DNA of 64,000 bases from assembly GCA_004193285.1 (NCBI GenBank), contig SECP01000004.1, positions 62,001 through 126,000 of the forward strand. The letters run 5' to 3'. The translations under genes were made by a program, and so were the position numbers. The stretch is from Myxococcales bacterium. GTDB taxonomy: Bacteria > Myxococcota_A > Polyangia > Polyangiales > Polyangiaceae. The notes beneath the pieces were generated by a model. The model saw nothing but the letters and a program-made list of their open reading frames with translations, ran no database searches and had not been told where the DNA came from. Of this stretch, positions 50,497 to 59,945 are shown piece after piece. The first letter of the stretch is position 1. Each line of letters opens with the position of its first letter.

Positions 50497-52118
50497 TGTG
50501 AAGCTTCTCCGTCGGCCTCGGCCCGGAACGCGCGCAACCGACGCAGGTAAGTCTTGGTCACCTGCGCCGGGTCCAGCTTCAGGCACTTGGCCAGCTGCTG
50601 CACGAAGCCGCGGGTGTAGACCAGCGCCGGCAGCTCCGCAAACGCCTCCGCCTCGATCGCGGCCAGGTGGGAGACGGAGATCTTCGTCTCCCGCGCAATG
50701 TCCAGCAGCTCCACCCCCATCGACTCGCGCACCTTGGTCAGCAGCCGCCCGGTGAACTCGGTCTCGGCGTTGATCTCGCGCGAGAGCTCTTGCCGCAGCA
50801 CCGCCCGCTCCGCGAGCAGCGCCGTATCGGTCTCCACCGACCGCGGCGCCTCCGCTTCCGTCTCGGGGAAGATGGAGGCGTCGTAGGCCTTGCGGCGTAG
50901 CGGGTCGAGCAAGGTGTCGTGCGCTTCCTCGATGCGCGCGACCTCGCGGCGCTGCTCGCCTTCGCGGAGCAAGGACGTGAGCGGGAGGCTGCCCGGCTGG
51001 TACAGGTCGCGCTGACGTTTGTAGGCGCGGCGCAGCTCTTCGTCGGTCGCGCCGCGGTGCGCGAGCAGCACCTCGTAAAGGTTCGGGTGCGCGGGCGTGA
51101 GCGGCACCGACTCCGTTTCGCGCTCTTGATCGCGGCTCGCCGCCAGCGCCAAGATCCGACGCGCAATGCGCTCCAAGTTGCGCGCCCCCTTGCTGGTCGG
51201 GCTGTCGATGAGCACCGGGCGCTGGTGGACGACGCTCAGCCAGATCGCGTCGTCTTGCTCCACGTGACCCACGTAGTCGAACGCGACGCCCAGGTGCCGT
51301 CGCGCCAAATCGCACATCGAGAAGCCCAGATCGGTGTCCGCGCGCAGCCGCGCTCCGTTCACGACCAGGCGCGGGCGGATGCGAGCCAGCTCGCTCGCCG
51401 CAACCTGCCCCAAGCTCGTGTCGTAGCGGGCAATGGCGTGCACCAGCTCGTGCGGCGCCGGCAGCGGCCCGAGCTCGGCCTCGGCGCGCTCCACCAGCCT
51501 CAGCTTGAAACGATCTTTCACGAGCGCGCGTCGCAGCGCCCGCACGAAGGCCGCGCGCACGAAGCGGTAAGAAGCCTCGATGCCAGGCGGCTCCGGAGCG
51601 GTCACGCAGATGCCGAAGTCCGCCGTGAGGAATAGGTCCAAGGTGGCCGGCTGAGTGCCGGCTCCCAAGTCGAGCAGCACGTAGTCCGCCTCGAGGTGCT
51701 TCAGGTCCTTGGCCCAGCGGGCCTTCCGCCCCGGGCGCACGGGGACCGTCGACCCCACGCGGTAACGCTGCGGCACGAGCGAAAGCCCTGGAACCTGGGT
51801 CGGAACGGCGGTCAGGTCGTCTTCGTCCGACTCCTCGCTCGGGCGCCCCCCGAACGACGGACCGCTCGGGAGCGAGGACAGCGGGCCGAGCCCGAGGGCC
51901 GTATGCAGCTCCGCACCAGAGGGGTCCGCGTCGATGAGCAAGACCTTGCGCCCGAGCTGCGCCAGGTACACGGCGAGATTGACGGCCACGACGCTCTTGC
52001 CGGCCCCGCCGCGGCCACCGCCGACGGCTATGACGTGCTTGACCCCCAGGGGCGGCGCCACGTTCGCCGAGGGCGGCGGGACGCTCGGGGGCGGTGGCGG
52101 GGAGGACGGTATCGTCAT
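50493..52118 (-). CDS. Fusion of MinD/ParA-like ATPase, degenerate J domain and RodZ-type HTH
   Basis: The 541-aa protein begins with a Pro-rich leader. Residues 26-330 are a MinD/ParA-type P-loop ATPase with Walker A GGGRGGAGKS (Lys41), VLLIDADPSGAE and VLLDLGAGT. The insertion at about 80-130 is unusual. Residues 345-415 resemble a J domain (LYEVLLAHRGATDEELRRAY, EEAHDTLLDPLRRKAYD), but the HPD motif is replaced by YQP at 373-375, so Hsp70 stimulation is not expected. Residues 456-528 are a RodZ-like helix-turn-helix (GVELLDIARETKISVSHLAAIE). The combination points to positioning or recruitment at the membrane or chromosome. It is coupled to the GT-C gene and divergent from the DsbA-like lipoprotein. 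Confidence 0.85.
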   Translation of the reverse strand: MTIPSSPPPPPSVPPPSANVAPPLGVKHVIAVGGGRGGAGKSVVAVNLAVYLAQLGRKVLLIDADPSGAELHTALGLGPLSSLPSGPSFGGRPSEESDEDDLTAVPTQVPGLSLVPQRYRVGSTVPVRPGRKARWAKDLKHLEADYVLLDLGAGTQPATLDLFLTADFGICVTAPEPPGIEASYRFVRAAFVRALRRALVKDRFKLRLVERAEAELGPLPAPHELVHAIARYDTSLGQVAASELARIRPRLVVNGARLRADTDLGFSMCDLARRHLGVAFDYVGHVEQDDAIWLSVVHQRPVLIDSPTSKGARNLERIARRILALAASRDQERETESVPLTPAHPNLYEVLLAHRGATDEELRRAYKRQRDLYQPGSLPLTSLLREGEQRREVARIEEAHDTLLDPLRRKAYDASIFPETEAEAPRSVETDTALLAERAVLRQELSREINAETEFTGRLLTKVRESMGVELLDIARETKISVSHLAAIEAEAFAELPALVYTRGFVQQLAKCLKLDPAQVTKTYLRRLRAFRAEADGEASH

Positions 52119-52150
52119 CGGCCGGGGAACGTACTACGCTCCGCCGCGCA

Positions 52151-53155
52151 ATGTTGAGCTTCCGAGCGGCTTCCGCCCTGGCGCTATTCGCCTTTTTGAA
52201 TACGAAGCTCGTGACGTGTCGTTCCCCAGGGGAGAGCACGGCCGACGCCTCCCCGACTCGTTCCGAGACGAAAGACGTAACCCTACCAGGTGTCGACACG
52301 TCGACCCTGACGAGCCGCGAAAAGTCCGAGTGGTCGCGCTTCGTCTCCGAGCTGCGCTCGCCGTGTGCGGACCAGCCGGTCAGCGTGGCGCAGTGCGTCT
52401 CGGAGGCCCGCGCCTGCAAGGCCTGCGCGCCGGCGGCAAAGGCCCTGGCGAAACAAGTGCAGCGCGGCCGCACTCGCCCGCAGATCGAAGCCTTCTACAA
52501 GGCGCGCTTCGGCGCGGACCAAGTGAAGGAAATTGCCTTGGAGGATTCGCCCTCCAAGGGGAACCCGGGCGCGCCCGTTCTCCTCGTGGAGTTCGCGGAC
52601 TTCCAGTGCCCGGCCTGCCGCGCCGCGCGGCCGGTCTTGGAGGAAGCGCTGAAAAAGCACGACGGCAAGGCGCGCCTCGTGTTCAAAAACTTCCCCCTCA
52701 GCATCCATCAGTACGGCGAAAAGCTGGCCCGCGCCGCGCGCGCTGCGCAAAACCAGGGCAAATTCTGGGAAATGTACGTCGCCCTCTTCGAGAACCAAGA
52801 GCGCATCAGCCCGCCCGTGATCGACGAGCTGGCCAAGGGCCTCGGGCTGGACCTGGCCAAGTTCCAAAAGGACATGGAGAGCGAGGCCACGGCTGACGCG
52901 GTGGCGCGCGATCGCAAGCAAGGCGAGCGGCTGGACATCCAAAGCACGCCCACCATCTTCATCAATGGTCGCCTCTTCAGCGGTGGGCAAGACTTCCCGG
53001 AAGAGCTGGACGACTGGATCAACCTCGAGGTCGAGCTCACGGGCGGTACCCCCGCCAAGCCGTCCGGCTCCGCGTCCGCGGCTCCCGCGCCCTCGGCGGC
53101 GCCCGCCGCCAGCGCCGCGCCGGCGCCTTCCGGTGGCGTGACCAAGAAGCCATGA
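52151..53155 (+). CDS. DsbA-like thioredoxin-fold lipoprotein
   Basis: The 334-aa protein has a signal peptide and Cys23 in LVTC. A helical Cys-containing region (about 60-110) comes before a DsbA/DsbG-type domain with the CPAC active site at 153-156 (FADFQCPACRAARPV). The cis-Pro loop is STPTIFINGR. An Ala/Pro/Ser tail ends the protein. The family catalyses disulfide formation or isomerisation in the periplasm; similar lipoproteins supply many Cys-rich secreted proteins in myxobacteria, of which this window encodes several. It is translationally coupled to the DnaQ-like gene (ATGA). Confidence 0.9.
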   Translation: MLSFRAASALALFAFLNTKLVTCRSPGESTADASPTRSETKDVTLPGVDTSTLTSREKSEWSRFVSELRSPCADQPVSVAQCVSEARACKACAPAAKALAKQVQRGRTRPQIEAFYKARFGADQVKEIALEDSPSKGNPGAPVLLVEFADFQCPACRAARPVLEEALKKHDGKARLVFKNFPLSIHQYGEKLARAARAAQNQGKFWEMYVALFENQERISPPVIDELAKGLGLDLAKFQKDMESEATADAVARDRKQGERLDIQSTPTIFINGRLFSGGQDFPEELDDWINLEVELTGGTPAKPSGSASAAPAPSAAPAASAAPAPSGGVTKKP

Positions 53156-53886
53156 GAGTCGTCGTCGACCTCGGGTGCTTCCCGACTGGCCGACACTACC
53201 CAGGCATCGCGCACCTGCTGCGCGTCGCGGCGCTTGGGCTGGCCGAAGGCTTCCTCGGCGAGCACCTCGTACGCGAGCTGCCCATCGTCGCCATCGACAC
53301 GGAAACGACTGGCCGCGACCCCAGCTCGGACCGCGTGGTGGAGGTCGCGTGCGTGCGCTGGGAGCGCGGCGAGGTCGTCTTCCGCAAGAGCTGGCTCGTC
53401 AATCCCGGCCGCCCCATCCCCAAGGAAGCCTTCGACGTCCACGGCATCTCGGACGAAGCGGTCAAGGACGCGCCCCCCTTCGCGCACATCGTGCCGGAGC
53501 TGCTGGACGCCCTCCAAGGGGCAATCCCCCTCGCGTACAACGCCGAATTCGATCGCAAGCAGCTCATGGCGGAGCTCGGTCGCCTCTCCGCCCCCGCCAA
53601 CCCGCCGCCCGCCTTCCAAAAGAACGCGGACTGGATCGATCCTCTCGTCTGGGCCCGCGAGCTGCACAAGCTCGAAAAAAGCCGCGCCCTCGGCGACGTC
53701 GCCGCGCGCCTCGGCATCGAGCTCACCAACGCGCACCGCGCCACCGACGACGCAGAGGCCGCCCTCAACGTCTTCATGCGCTTTCAAGAAGACACCCGCC
53801 TCCCCCGAAACTACGGCGCCTTCCTGCAAGAGCAACGCCGCCTCGCGCGCGCCTTCGAGAGCGAGCGCATCCGCTGGCGCGGTTGA
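53152..53886 (+). CDS. DnaQ-type 3'-5' exonuclease
   Basis: The 244-aa DEDDh exonuclease has an N-terminal region of about 43 aa followed by VAIDTETTGRD (Asp49, Glu51), AYNAEFDRKQL (Asp) and NAHRATDDAEAAL (His and Asp). Closest relatives by eye are the epsilon subunit of DNA polymerase III and stand-alone exonucleases. It could also be exonuclease X. The pairing with a DsbA-like lipoprotein has no obvious logic beyond sharing an operon. Confidence 0.88.
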   Translation: MRVVVDLGCFPTGRHYPGIAHLLRVAALGLAEGFLGEHLVRELPIVAIDTETTGRDPSSDRVVEVACVRWERGEVVFRKSWLVNPGRPIPKEAFDVHGISDEAVKDAPPFAHIVPELLDALQGAIPLAYNAEFDRKQLMAELGRLSAPANPPPAFQKNADWIDPLVWARELHKLEKSRALGDVAARLGIELTNAHRATDDAEAALNVFMRFQEDTRLPRNYGAFLQEQRRLARAFESERIRWRG

Positions 53887-54472
53887 CCGGTGGGGCTGCC
53901 CAGCCGCGCCCCCCTTGCAGAAGCTCACGTAGCGGCCTCCGGTAGCTCCGAGCGGCCGGCTCCTTCGAACAGGCTTGCTGATACGTGCGGTCGGTCAGCG
54001 CAGCACGTACTCGATAACTCCAGCGCTTCTCACAATCGGTTGCGCCTGAAGCGGCCGGCGAACCTGCCGCTTCCTCTCGCCGCGCGACGACCGCAGCCTC
54101 TCGCGCGAGAGCCCTATCCGTGTGCTCGCGGCGACGTACGGTTCCTTACAAATATTCTCCAATGAATACGCGAGCCCGTCCTCCGAAAAACGAGATGTAC
54201 CGTTCGGTACATCGCCGCGACCGCCTCACGCTGCCCGCCGCCGAAGCGCGACGCACCGTTCGGCTCCTCGTCGCGACTTCACGCCGACCCATCCGTCGTG
54301 AAAGCTCGCGAAGTCCGTGACTTCCAGAAGGCCGCCTCCCCCAGCAGCGAGGTCACCGAAAACTCGGGCCTCGACGACAACGGCTGCGACGGCCATCTTC
54401 TGCTGGAGCACAAGGTGTCGCCCCTGACGCGTGAGACCTTCTTCAAGCGCCAGCCGCACGTCCCGGTCACTT
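53887..54472. other. Gene-poor 586-bp stretch
   Basis: No ORF I would defend. A minus-strand frame (54226-54687) reads partly like protein (QGRHLVLQQKMAVAAVVVEA) but has no family and overlaps the HNH gene 3' end. The segment 54150-54270 contains the palindrome listed separately and a weaker look-alike (GACGCACCGTTCGGCTCCTC, near 54250). Confidence 0.4.
54192..54211. repeat. Palindrome GATGTACCG-TT-CGGTACATC
   Basis: Two 9-bp arms are perfectly complementary with a 2-bp centre. A 17-of-20 relative, in the inverted reading and with one mismatch, lies at 56260-56276 on the other side of the HNH gene. This may be a regulator site or repeat-element fragment. Confidence 0.5.
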
Positions 54473-55744
54473 TTAGGACGCTTTCTGACACGTGCGTTCC
54501 GTAAGCCTCTCCAAGCACCACCGCAGCAACTGCTCCTGAGCCGCGTCGGGCTGCAAATCACGAAGCGCTTGAGCGAGCACGCGGCGCACATCGGCTTCGC
54601 CGAATCCGAGACCACGAAGCGCCTGGAATGCGCGGGTGTGCACCAAGGACGACGCGACCGATGGCGCGGAGCAGTACGGCGTACCATCCGCGTGACTGAA
54701 CACGAGACCGCGCTCGGCGTTTGCAGTTTGGCCCGCGGTCACGCGCTGCTCGTTCTCCATGACCAACAGCGTCCCTTCGTGAATCGCTCGATGGTGCGCT
54801 CCGCACAAGGTGATCAAGTTACCAGCATCGCGGTCGCCGCCGTTTGCCTGGCCCATCACGTGATGGATGTCCACGAATCGTGCGTGGGTGCAGCCCGGCA
54901 CGCGACAGCGATGTCGATCACGACGCAGCACAGCGCGCCGTACGGCAGGCGGCACTTCTTGGGTCGCACGCTCCGGTGAATCATCGGTAGCGGCGCCCAC
55001 GTGGGCGTCCGGTATTCGCTGCGCATCGCAACCGGCCATGGCCATCACGGTCGGGGACACGTCGATGAGCTCACCGTCGGCGAGCTGCCTAGCGCGCTGG
55101 CACCCTTCGCAAACATCCAGCGCCACCTGATAGCTCGCCCGGCCCTCGACAGGACCGCCCAGCACGTGACGTGCGAGCAAAAGTAGTAGCGCGTCGTCGT
55201 CGAGGTGTTCGCCCGCCTCACGCTGCAGCAGGGCGATCGCGTCTCGAAAGCTGGCCAATGTTTCCGCCGAGACGTCGAAGCGGAGCACGTGCCGCTGCTG
55301 CCCCGGCTCCACCGGCGAGGCCGGCAGCGCGCCAGGAAGCCGGCCGGAAACGAGCTTCTCCACTTCGCGAACGGTGCGCCCGCTCGCCGCTTTCAGCCAA
55401 GTCTCCTCGGTTTCAGGCGTCGCGACCCGCGTGAGCTCACGCGCGTGGCTGTACGTCACCGTTCCCTGCTGCAGCCCACGAGCGGTCTCCGGCAAGCGCT
55501 GGAGTGCTTCCGCCACGCGGAGTTTGTCATGCGTGACGCGCGGCGCGTAGCCGAGCAACCGCTCCACGTATTCCGTGAAGCTGCCGTAACCAAAGTGCCG
55601 GTGCACATTCAACTGGCGCGCAGCAAGGAGCAGAGCGCCTTCCTCGAAGTCGAGCCGCGCGCGCGTCTTCGCGTGCGTCTCAAGCGCTTGATGCGTCTTT
55701 TGCCAGGATGCCTCCGCTTTCCCACAGTGCGCGGCGTTCAGCAT
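54473..55744 (-). CDS. DUF222-type HNH endonuclease
   Basis: The 423-aa protein has an N-terminal DUF222-like helical region (residues 1-130, with LNVHRHFGYGSFTEYVERLLGY) and a C-terminal HNH nuclease. The zinc and catalytic residues are Cys280, Cys285, His294-His295 (VDIHHVMGQ), Asn309, Cys314, His317-His318 and His322. Such proteins occur in many copies in actinobacteria and myxobacteria and are often mobile or selfish; the cellular role is not settled. Surrounding non-coding DNA on both sides suggests a small accessory islet. Confidence 0.88.
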   Translation of the reverse strand: MLNAAHCGKAEASWQKTHQALETHAKTRARLDFEEGALLLAARQLNVHRHFGYGSFTEYVERLLGYAPRVTHDKLRVAEALQRLPETARGLQQGTVTYSHARELTRVATPETEETWLKAASGRTVREVEKLVSGRLPGALPASPVEPGQQRHVLRFDVSAETLASFRDAIALLQREAGEHLDDDALLLLLARHVLGGPVEGRASYQVALDVCEGCQRARQLADGELIDVSPTVMAMAGCDAQRIPDAHVGAATDDSPERATQEVPPAVRRAVLRRDRHRCRVPGCTHARFVDIHHVMGQANGGDRDAGNLITLCGAHHRAIHEGTLLVMENEQRVTAGQTANAERGLVFSHADGTPYCSAPSVASSLVHTRAFQALRGLGFGEADVRRVLAQALRDLQPDAAQEQLLRWCLERLTERTCQKAS

Positions 55745-56458
55745 GGCTCAGAAGTAGCACGCTGATCTTCAAGGCCCGCAGTGCCCCGCTGCAGCGACTC
55801 TGACGCTGGAAACGACTTTCGAGCCGCTCCAGCTCGTGAATGGCCGCGACAACGAACGTGGCGCGGCGCGAACGACAGGACGAGAGAACTGCGCCGCAAA
55901 CCGCGAGGAGCCCGCAAATTTATCGTCAATCGAAATCGACGGTTTAGACCCGGTACATAGGTGATAGCTCGAGCCGCTAACATGGGTGACACGTTTGCAA
56001 TGTTGCGCTGAGCGCGGGGGCTACCTGCTCATGCACTCCGCCGGCGCGCTCTGACGCCGCGGGGAGTCGTCTTCCTCAGCCGCATTCGTTCTTCGGATCC
56101 GAAGTCGGCGGCGGTTCTTCCCTTTCACGGCGCTACGTCGGCGCAACGGTGTGTAGTTCGCGTCCACCGCGACGGCGTGCTTTGAAGAGCCCGGGTGGCG
56201 CCTGCCAGTGCGCCTCTGCTCCCGCTCTTGAGTTTGCCATCACCTGCAAACGCGCCCACGTACGGAACGGTACATCGCGCTTTCGGGAGAAGCAGACCGC
56301 CAAATCATTCAGGTTTTTTAGTACGGAAACATACGTTGGCGCGGGGAGAGAAATACCGACCTCGCCGGACCGCGAACCAAGTGCACCTTACCGAGCGCCT
56401 TCTGCACGCGGGCGTCGAAATCAGGGCTGCGAAGTGCCAGCCCCCTCACCCTGCGGTG
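55745..56458. other. Gene-poor 714-bp stretch with mobile-element traces
   Basis: No ORF is credible here. The stretch holds the IS481-like end (55952-55991) and a palindrome relative (56260-56276). Frames of about 100 codons on the plus strand have Arg/Ala-rich composition and are treated as chance. Confidence 0.45.
55952..55991 (-). mobile_element. Probable solo end of an IS481-type element
   Basis: On the minus strand, TGTCACCCATGT begins at 55991 and a related TATCACCTATGT follows 25 bp further on, then ACCGGGTC. This pattern of two imperfect direct repeats resembles ends I recall for IS481-family elements. No transposase gene or second end was found, so it is a relic or an isolated end. 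Based on recollection, not on a search. Confidence 0.35.
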
Positions 56459-57841
56459 TTACTTGACCGGGTCGTGCCAGCGCGTGCCGGCGGAGAGGAT
56501 GCGGTTGGCTTCCGCCGGCCCCCAGGTGCCCTTGGCGTACTCGTAGATGGGCGTGGCGTCGCCCAGGATGGGCTCCACGATGCGCCACGCGGACTCGACG
56601 CTGTCCACGCGGGCGAAGAGGTTGGCGTCGCCGCGGAACGCGTCGCCGATGAGGCGCTCGTAAGCGCCCATCTCGGCGGGGTTCTGCTGGGTGACGAAGA
56701 GCTCGGTGCAGTCCCCGGCCATGGCTTCGCCGGCGCGCTTGACGCGCGTGCCGATGGCGATCGCGAAGTCCGGCCCGAGACGGAAGCGGAGGTAGTTGCC
56801 GCGCATGGCGACCGCTTCTTTGAAGACCATGTGCGGAGGATGGTGGAGCTCGACGAGCACCTCCGTCACGGTGACGGGCAGGTTTTTGCCGGTGCGCACG
56901 TAGAAGGGGACGCCCTCCCACCGCCAAGAGTCCACGAAGAAGGAGATGGCGGCGAAGGTCTCCACGGTGGAGCTCTTGGCGACGCCCTCTTCGTCTCGAT
57001 AGCCCTGGAACTGGCCGCGCACGCAGTTCTCCGGGGAGACGGTGCGGATCGCCTTGAGAAGCTGGGTCTTCTCGTCGCGCAAGGCTTCGCGATCGCCGGC
57101 GGGCGGCGGCTCCATGGCGAGGAACGCGACGACCTCCAAGAGGTGGTTTTGAACGACGTCGCGAATGGCGCCGGCTTCTTCGTAGAAGCGGCCGCGCCCG
57201 GCGACGCCGAACTTTTCCGCCATCGTGACCTGGACGCTCTTGACGTAGTTGCGGTTCCAGATGGGCTCGAGGAACGCGTTCGCGAAGCGGAAGTAGAGAA
57301 GGTTTTGAACCGGCTCCTTGCCGAGAAAATGATCGATGCGAAAGATCTTCGATTCGTCGAAGACCTTGTGGAGGGTGGAGTTGAGGACGCGCGCGGACGC
57401 GAGGTCCCGCCCGAACGGCTTCTCCACCACGACGCGCGCGCCCTGTGCGCAGCCGCTAGTGCCGAGCGCCTCCACGACGTTGGGGAACACGCTGGGGGGG
57501 ATGGAGAGGAAGTACACGGGGCTCTTGGCGCCGGCCTCGCTGAGCTGCTGCTTGATCTTGTCGAACAGCTCTTGCTTCGTGTAGTCGCCGTCCACGTAGC
57601 GGAGGTTTTGGGCGAGGGTTCCGAACGCCTTTTCGTCCACCCCGCCGCCGAACTCCTGGATGCTGGCGCGGGCGCGCTCGCGCAGGTTCTCCAGGCTGGA
57701 GCCGCCGCGCGAGACCCCCACGACCGGGAACGGCGCGTGGCCGCGCTTCAGCATCCAGTGCAGCGCGGGGAAGATCTTCTTGAAGGCGAGGTCCCCGGTG
57801 GCCCCGAATAGAACGAACGCGTCGGAAACAGGCTCAGCCAT
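56459..57841 (-). CDS. zwf: Glucose-6-phosphate 1-dehydrogenase
   Basis: The 460-aa enzyme is the first of the oxidative pentose phosphate pathway and makes 6-phosphogluconolactone and NADPH. Visible are [15 protein letters not shown] (NADP-binding, 14-27), [10 protein letters not shown] and the active-site RIDHFLGKE (168-176), followed by EPIWNRNYV and [20 protein letters not shown]. The start at ATG 57841 is preceded by AAGGAG. The frame stays open to 58165 but the extension is non-family sequence. It is divergent from the sensor kinase across 244 bp. Confidence 0.95.
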   Translation of the reverse strand: MAEPVSDAFVLFGATGDLAFKKIFPALHWMLKRGHAPFPVVGVSRGGSSLENLRERARASIQEFGGGVDEKAFGTLAQNLRYVDGDYTKQELFDKIKQQLSEAGAKSPVYFLSIPPSVFPNVVEALGTSGCAQGARVVVEKPFGRDLASARVLNSTLHKVFDESKIFRIDHFLGKEPVQNLLYFRFANAFLEPIWNRNYVKSVQVTMAEKFGVAGRGRFYEEAGAIRDVVQNHLLEVVAFLAMEPPPAGDREALRDEKTQLLKAIRTVSPENCVRGQFQGYRDEEGVAKSSTVETFAAISFFVDSWRWEGVPFYVRTGKNLPVTVTEVLVELHHPPHMVFKEAVAMRGNYLRFRLGPDFAIAIGTRVKRAGEAMAGDCTELFVTQQNPAEMGAYERLIGDAFRGDANLFARVDSVESAWRIVEPILGDATPIYEYAKGTWGPAEANRILSAGTRWHDPVK

Positions 57842-57845
57842 GGCG

Positions 57846-57851
57846 GCTCCT
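57846..57851 (-). promoter_or_regulatory. Ribosome binding site of zwf
   Basis: A strong purine-rich site (AAAGGAG on the minus strand) lies about 6 bases before the ATG at 57841 and decides that start over longer frames. Confidence 0.6.
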
Positions 57852-58085
57852 TTATAGGGCAGCCCGAGCCATTTGCCGAGGCTGCCGAACGCGGGCTTCG
57901 ACGCGAGGATTAGACAGGGGTGAGAAGGACCGGCGCCGGACCCGCCGCGCTGAGGGAAAATCCCGCGCAAAGGGACAAAGCCGCGCCGACGCTTCCTTTG
58001 GTCCCGTTCGGCCGCCGAGCTGTTATGCTTCCGCTTTGGAGCGGGGCTCAGCCTCGACTTATTCCAAGGGAGTCTCCGGCCGCTA

Positions 58086-59864
58086 ATGACGGAAGTGCGC
58101 GATCGCCGTGACGGCAAGAAGAGTCCCCCGCGCTCGGGTACGGGCCGGGAAGAGCTGCGCAGCACTTGGTTTCGGCCCTATCTCCTGCGGCTCAGGGCCG
58201 AGCGGGGTGAGGCCGCCCTGCGCGCGCTCCTCACTACCGCGGGCATTCCCATCGGCCTGATGAACGACGACGCCGGCTGGCTGTCCGTGAGCGCGGCCAA
58301 GCGGCTGCTCCGCGCGCTGGATTCGGCGCTCGGCCCCGGCGCCGTGAGCGACCGCGGCGCCTGGATGACTCACCCCGAGTCCCTCGGGGCGTACGTTCGC
58401 CTGCTGCGCGTCGCCTCCGCACCGGAGGACGCGTACCGCTACCTCGCCGCGAATGCTTCGGAGACCACCCGCGTCGGCACGTGTGACCTGAAGGCCTCCG
58501 GTCCGAGCTCGGCCGAAATCAACTACCGGCCTCGACAGGACAGCGAGGAGGGCCAAGGGGACGAGCTGCTCTGCGCGGCCAGGCGCGCGGAGCTCGCCGC
58601 CATTCCACTGATTTGGGGGCTCCCCGCCGCCGTGATCGAGCACCCTCGCTGCCTCGCCCGCGGCGACAAAGAGTGCCACTACCTGGTGCGGTGGAAGTTC
58701 GGGCAAAAGCGCTCCATCGCGCTCGGCGCGCTGCTCGGCGCAGCCGCGAGCGGCGGCGCGGTGATGATTTCCGGCAGCTTGCTCGGCGCAGGTATCGGCG
58801 CGGGCGTCGGGGGCGCGCTCGGCGCCGCGCTGGGTATCGCTTCGGAGCGGGTGTCGCAAGAACGCTCATTGCGCGTCTTCGAGAAGCACCGCATCGCGGC
58901 GCTCGAGCGCGGTCTGGAGGTGCGCGGGCACTTCAAAGAGCCAGCGGCAGGCGACATGGTCGGCAGCGTGCTCGGCGGCAAATACCGCATTTTGCGCAAG
59001 ATCGGCTCCGGCGGCATCGGCGTGGTGTACGCGGCGGAGCACGTGGCCCTCGGTACGGAGGTCGCGGTCAAGGTGCTACGCGGCGCGGCCGCCATGGACG
59101 CATCGGAGATTGCGCGGCTGCGGCGTGAAGCGCGCGTTCAGGGCTCCATCGAGCACCCGAACGTGGTGCGCACCCTGGATTTGGACGAGCTGCCGGACGG
59201 CTCCATCTACGTCGTGATGGAGCTGCTGCGCGGGCATAGCCTCGCCACCTTGCTCAAGCATCAAGGCTTGGTCGCGCCCGGCTTCGCGATCCCGATGTTC
59301 GTGCAGGTGTGCCGCGCGCTGTGGGCCGCTCATCAGCTCGGCGTGGTGCATCGCGACTTGAAGCCCGGCAACATCTTCATCTGCGACGACAAGGTCGTGA
59401 AGGTGCTGGACTTCGGGATGAGCAAGTTCAGTGAGGCGGAGTCGCTCACCCAGGACGGTTACACCCTCGGCACGCCCGAGTACATGGCCCCCGAGCAGTG
59501 CATCGGCGCGCCGGTGGACGCGCGCACGGATCTCTACGCGCTCGGCGTGATGATGTTCGAAGCCATCACCGGGGACTTGCCGATCCGCGGGCGGAATCGG
59601 CGCGAGCTGCTGGAGCTGCACCAGCGCGCCATTCCGCGGACCATTCGCGAAACCCGGCCGGATTTGCCGCTGCCGGACGGCCTGAGCCTGGCCATCGCGC
59701 AGTGCTTGCGGAAACGCGCCGCCGAGCGGCCGACGAACTCGCGCGAGCTCGAGAAGGCGCTTGCGGTCATCCCGCTGGAGGGCTTGCCGGAGGACTACCC
59801 GAACGACATCCCGCGGCACTCTTCGGACGCGCCCTCGTCGCGCAGCTTGCCGGCCCCGCGCTGA
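58086..59864 (+). CDS. Ser/Thr protein kinase with N-terminal V4R-like sensor and Gly-zipper hydrophobic region
   Basis: The 592-aa protein differs from the other kinases here in having its kinase at the C-terminus. Residues 25-205 form an N-terminal domain ending in [18 protein letters not shown] (Cys189, Cys197). This resembles the Cys-x-Gly-x-Cys terminus of V4R or heme-NO-binding-associated ligand domains. Residues 211-251 are very rich in Gly/Ala (a glycine-zipper type membrane segment). The kinase (about 293-560) has [10 protein letters not shown], Lys329, HRDLKPGNI (Asp424), DFGMS (Asp442) and APEQ. It should be an active kinase controlled by a small ligand; the ligand is unknown. Confidence 0.88.
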   Translation: MTEVRDRRDGKKSPPRSGTGREELRSTWFRPYLLRLRAERGEAALRALLTTAGIPIGLMNDDAGWLSVSAAKRLLRALDSALGPGAVSDRGAWMTHPESLGAYVRLLRVASAPEDAYRYLAANASETTRVGTCDLKASGPSSAEINYRPRQDSEEGQGDELLCAARRAELAAIPLIWGLPAAVIEHPRCLARGDKECHYLVRWKFGQKRSIALGALLGAAASGGAVMISGSLLGAGIGAGVGGALGAALGIASERVSQERSLRVFEKHRIAALERGLEVRGHFKEPAAGDMVGSVLGGKYRILRKIGSGGIGVVYAAEHVALGTEVAVKVLRGAAAMDASEIARLRREARVQGSIEHPNVVRTLDLDELPDGSIYVVMELLRGHSLATLLKHQGLVAPGFAIPMFVQVCRALWAAHQLGVVHRDLKPGNIFICDDKVVKVLDFGMSKFSEAESLTQDGYTLGTPEYMAPEQCIGAPVDARTDLYALGVMMFEAITGDLPIRGRNRRELLELHQRAIPRTIRETRPDLPLPDGLSLAIAQCLRKRAAERPTNSRELEKALAVIPLEGLPEDYPNDIPRHSSDAPSSRSLPAPR

Positions 59865-59945
59865 GCTCGGCGCCTTGCCGGCGCATTATTTGCGGCAAAA
59901 GAGGCGATGGCCCCGCACCGGCCTGGCCACTATGCTTCGCCCGAC

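Noticed and set aside
50497-52473. N-terminal extension of the GT-C glycosyltransferase frame
   Set aside because: It lies out of frame inside the MinD fusion gene; the TTGA overlap gives a better start.
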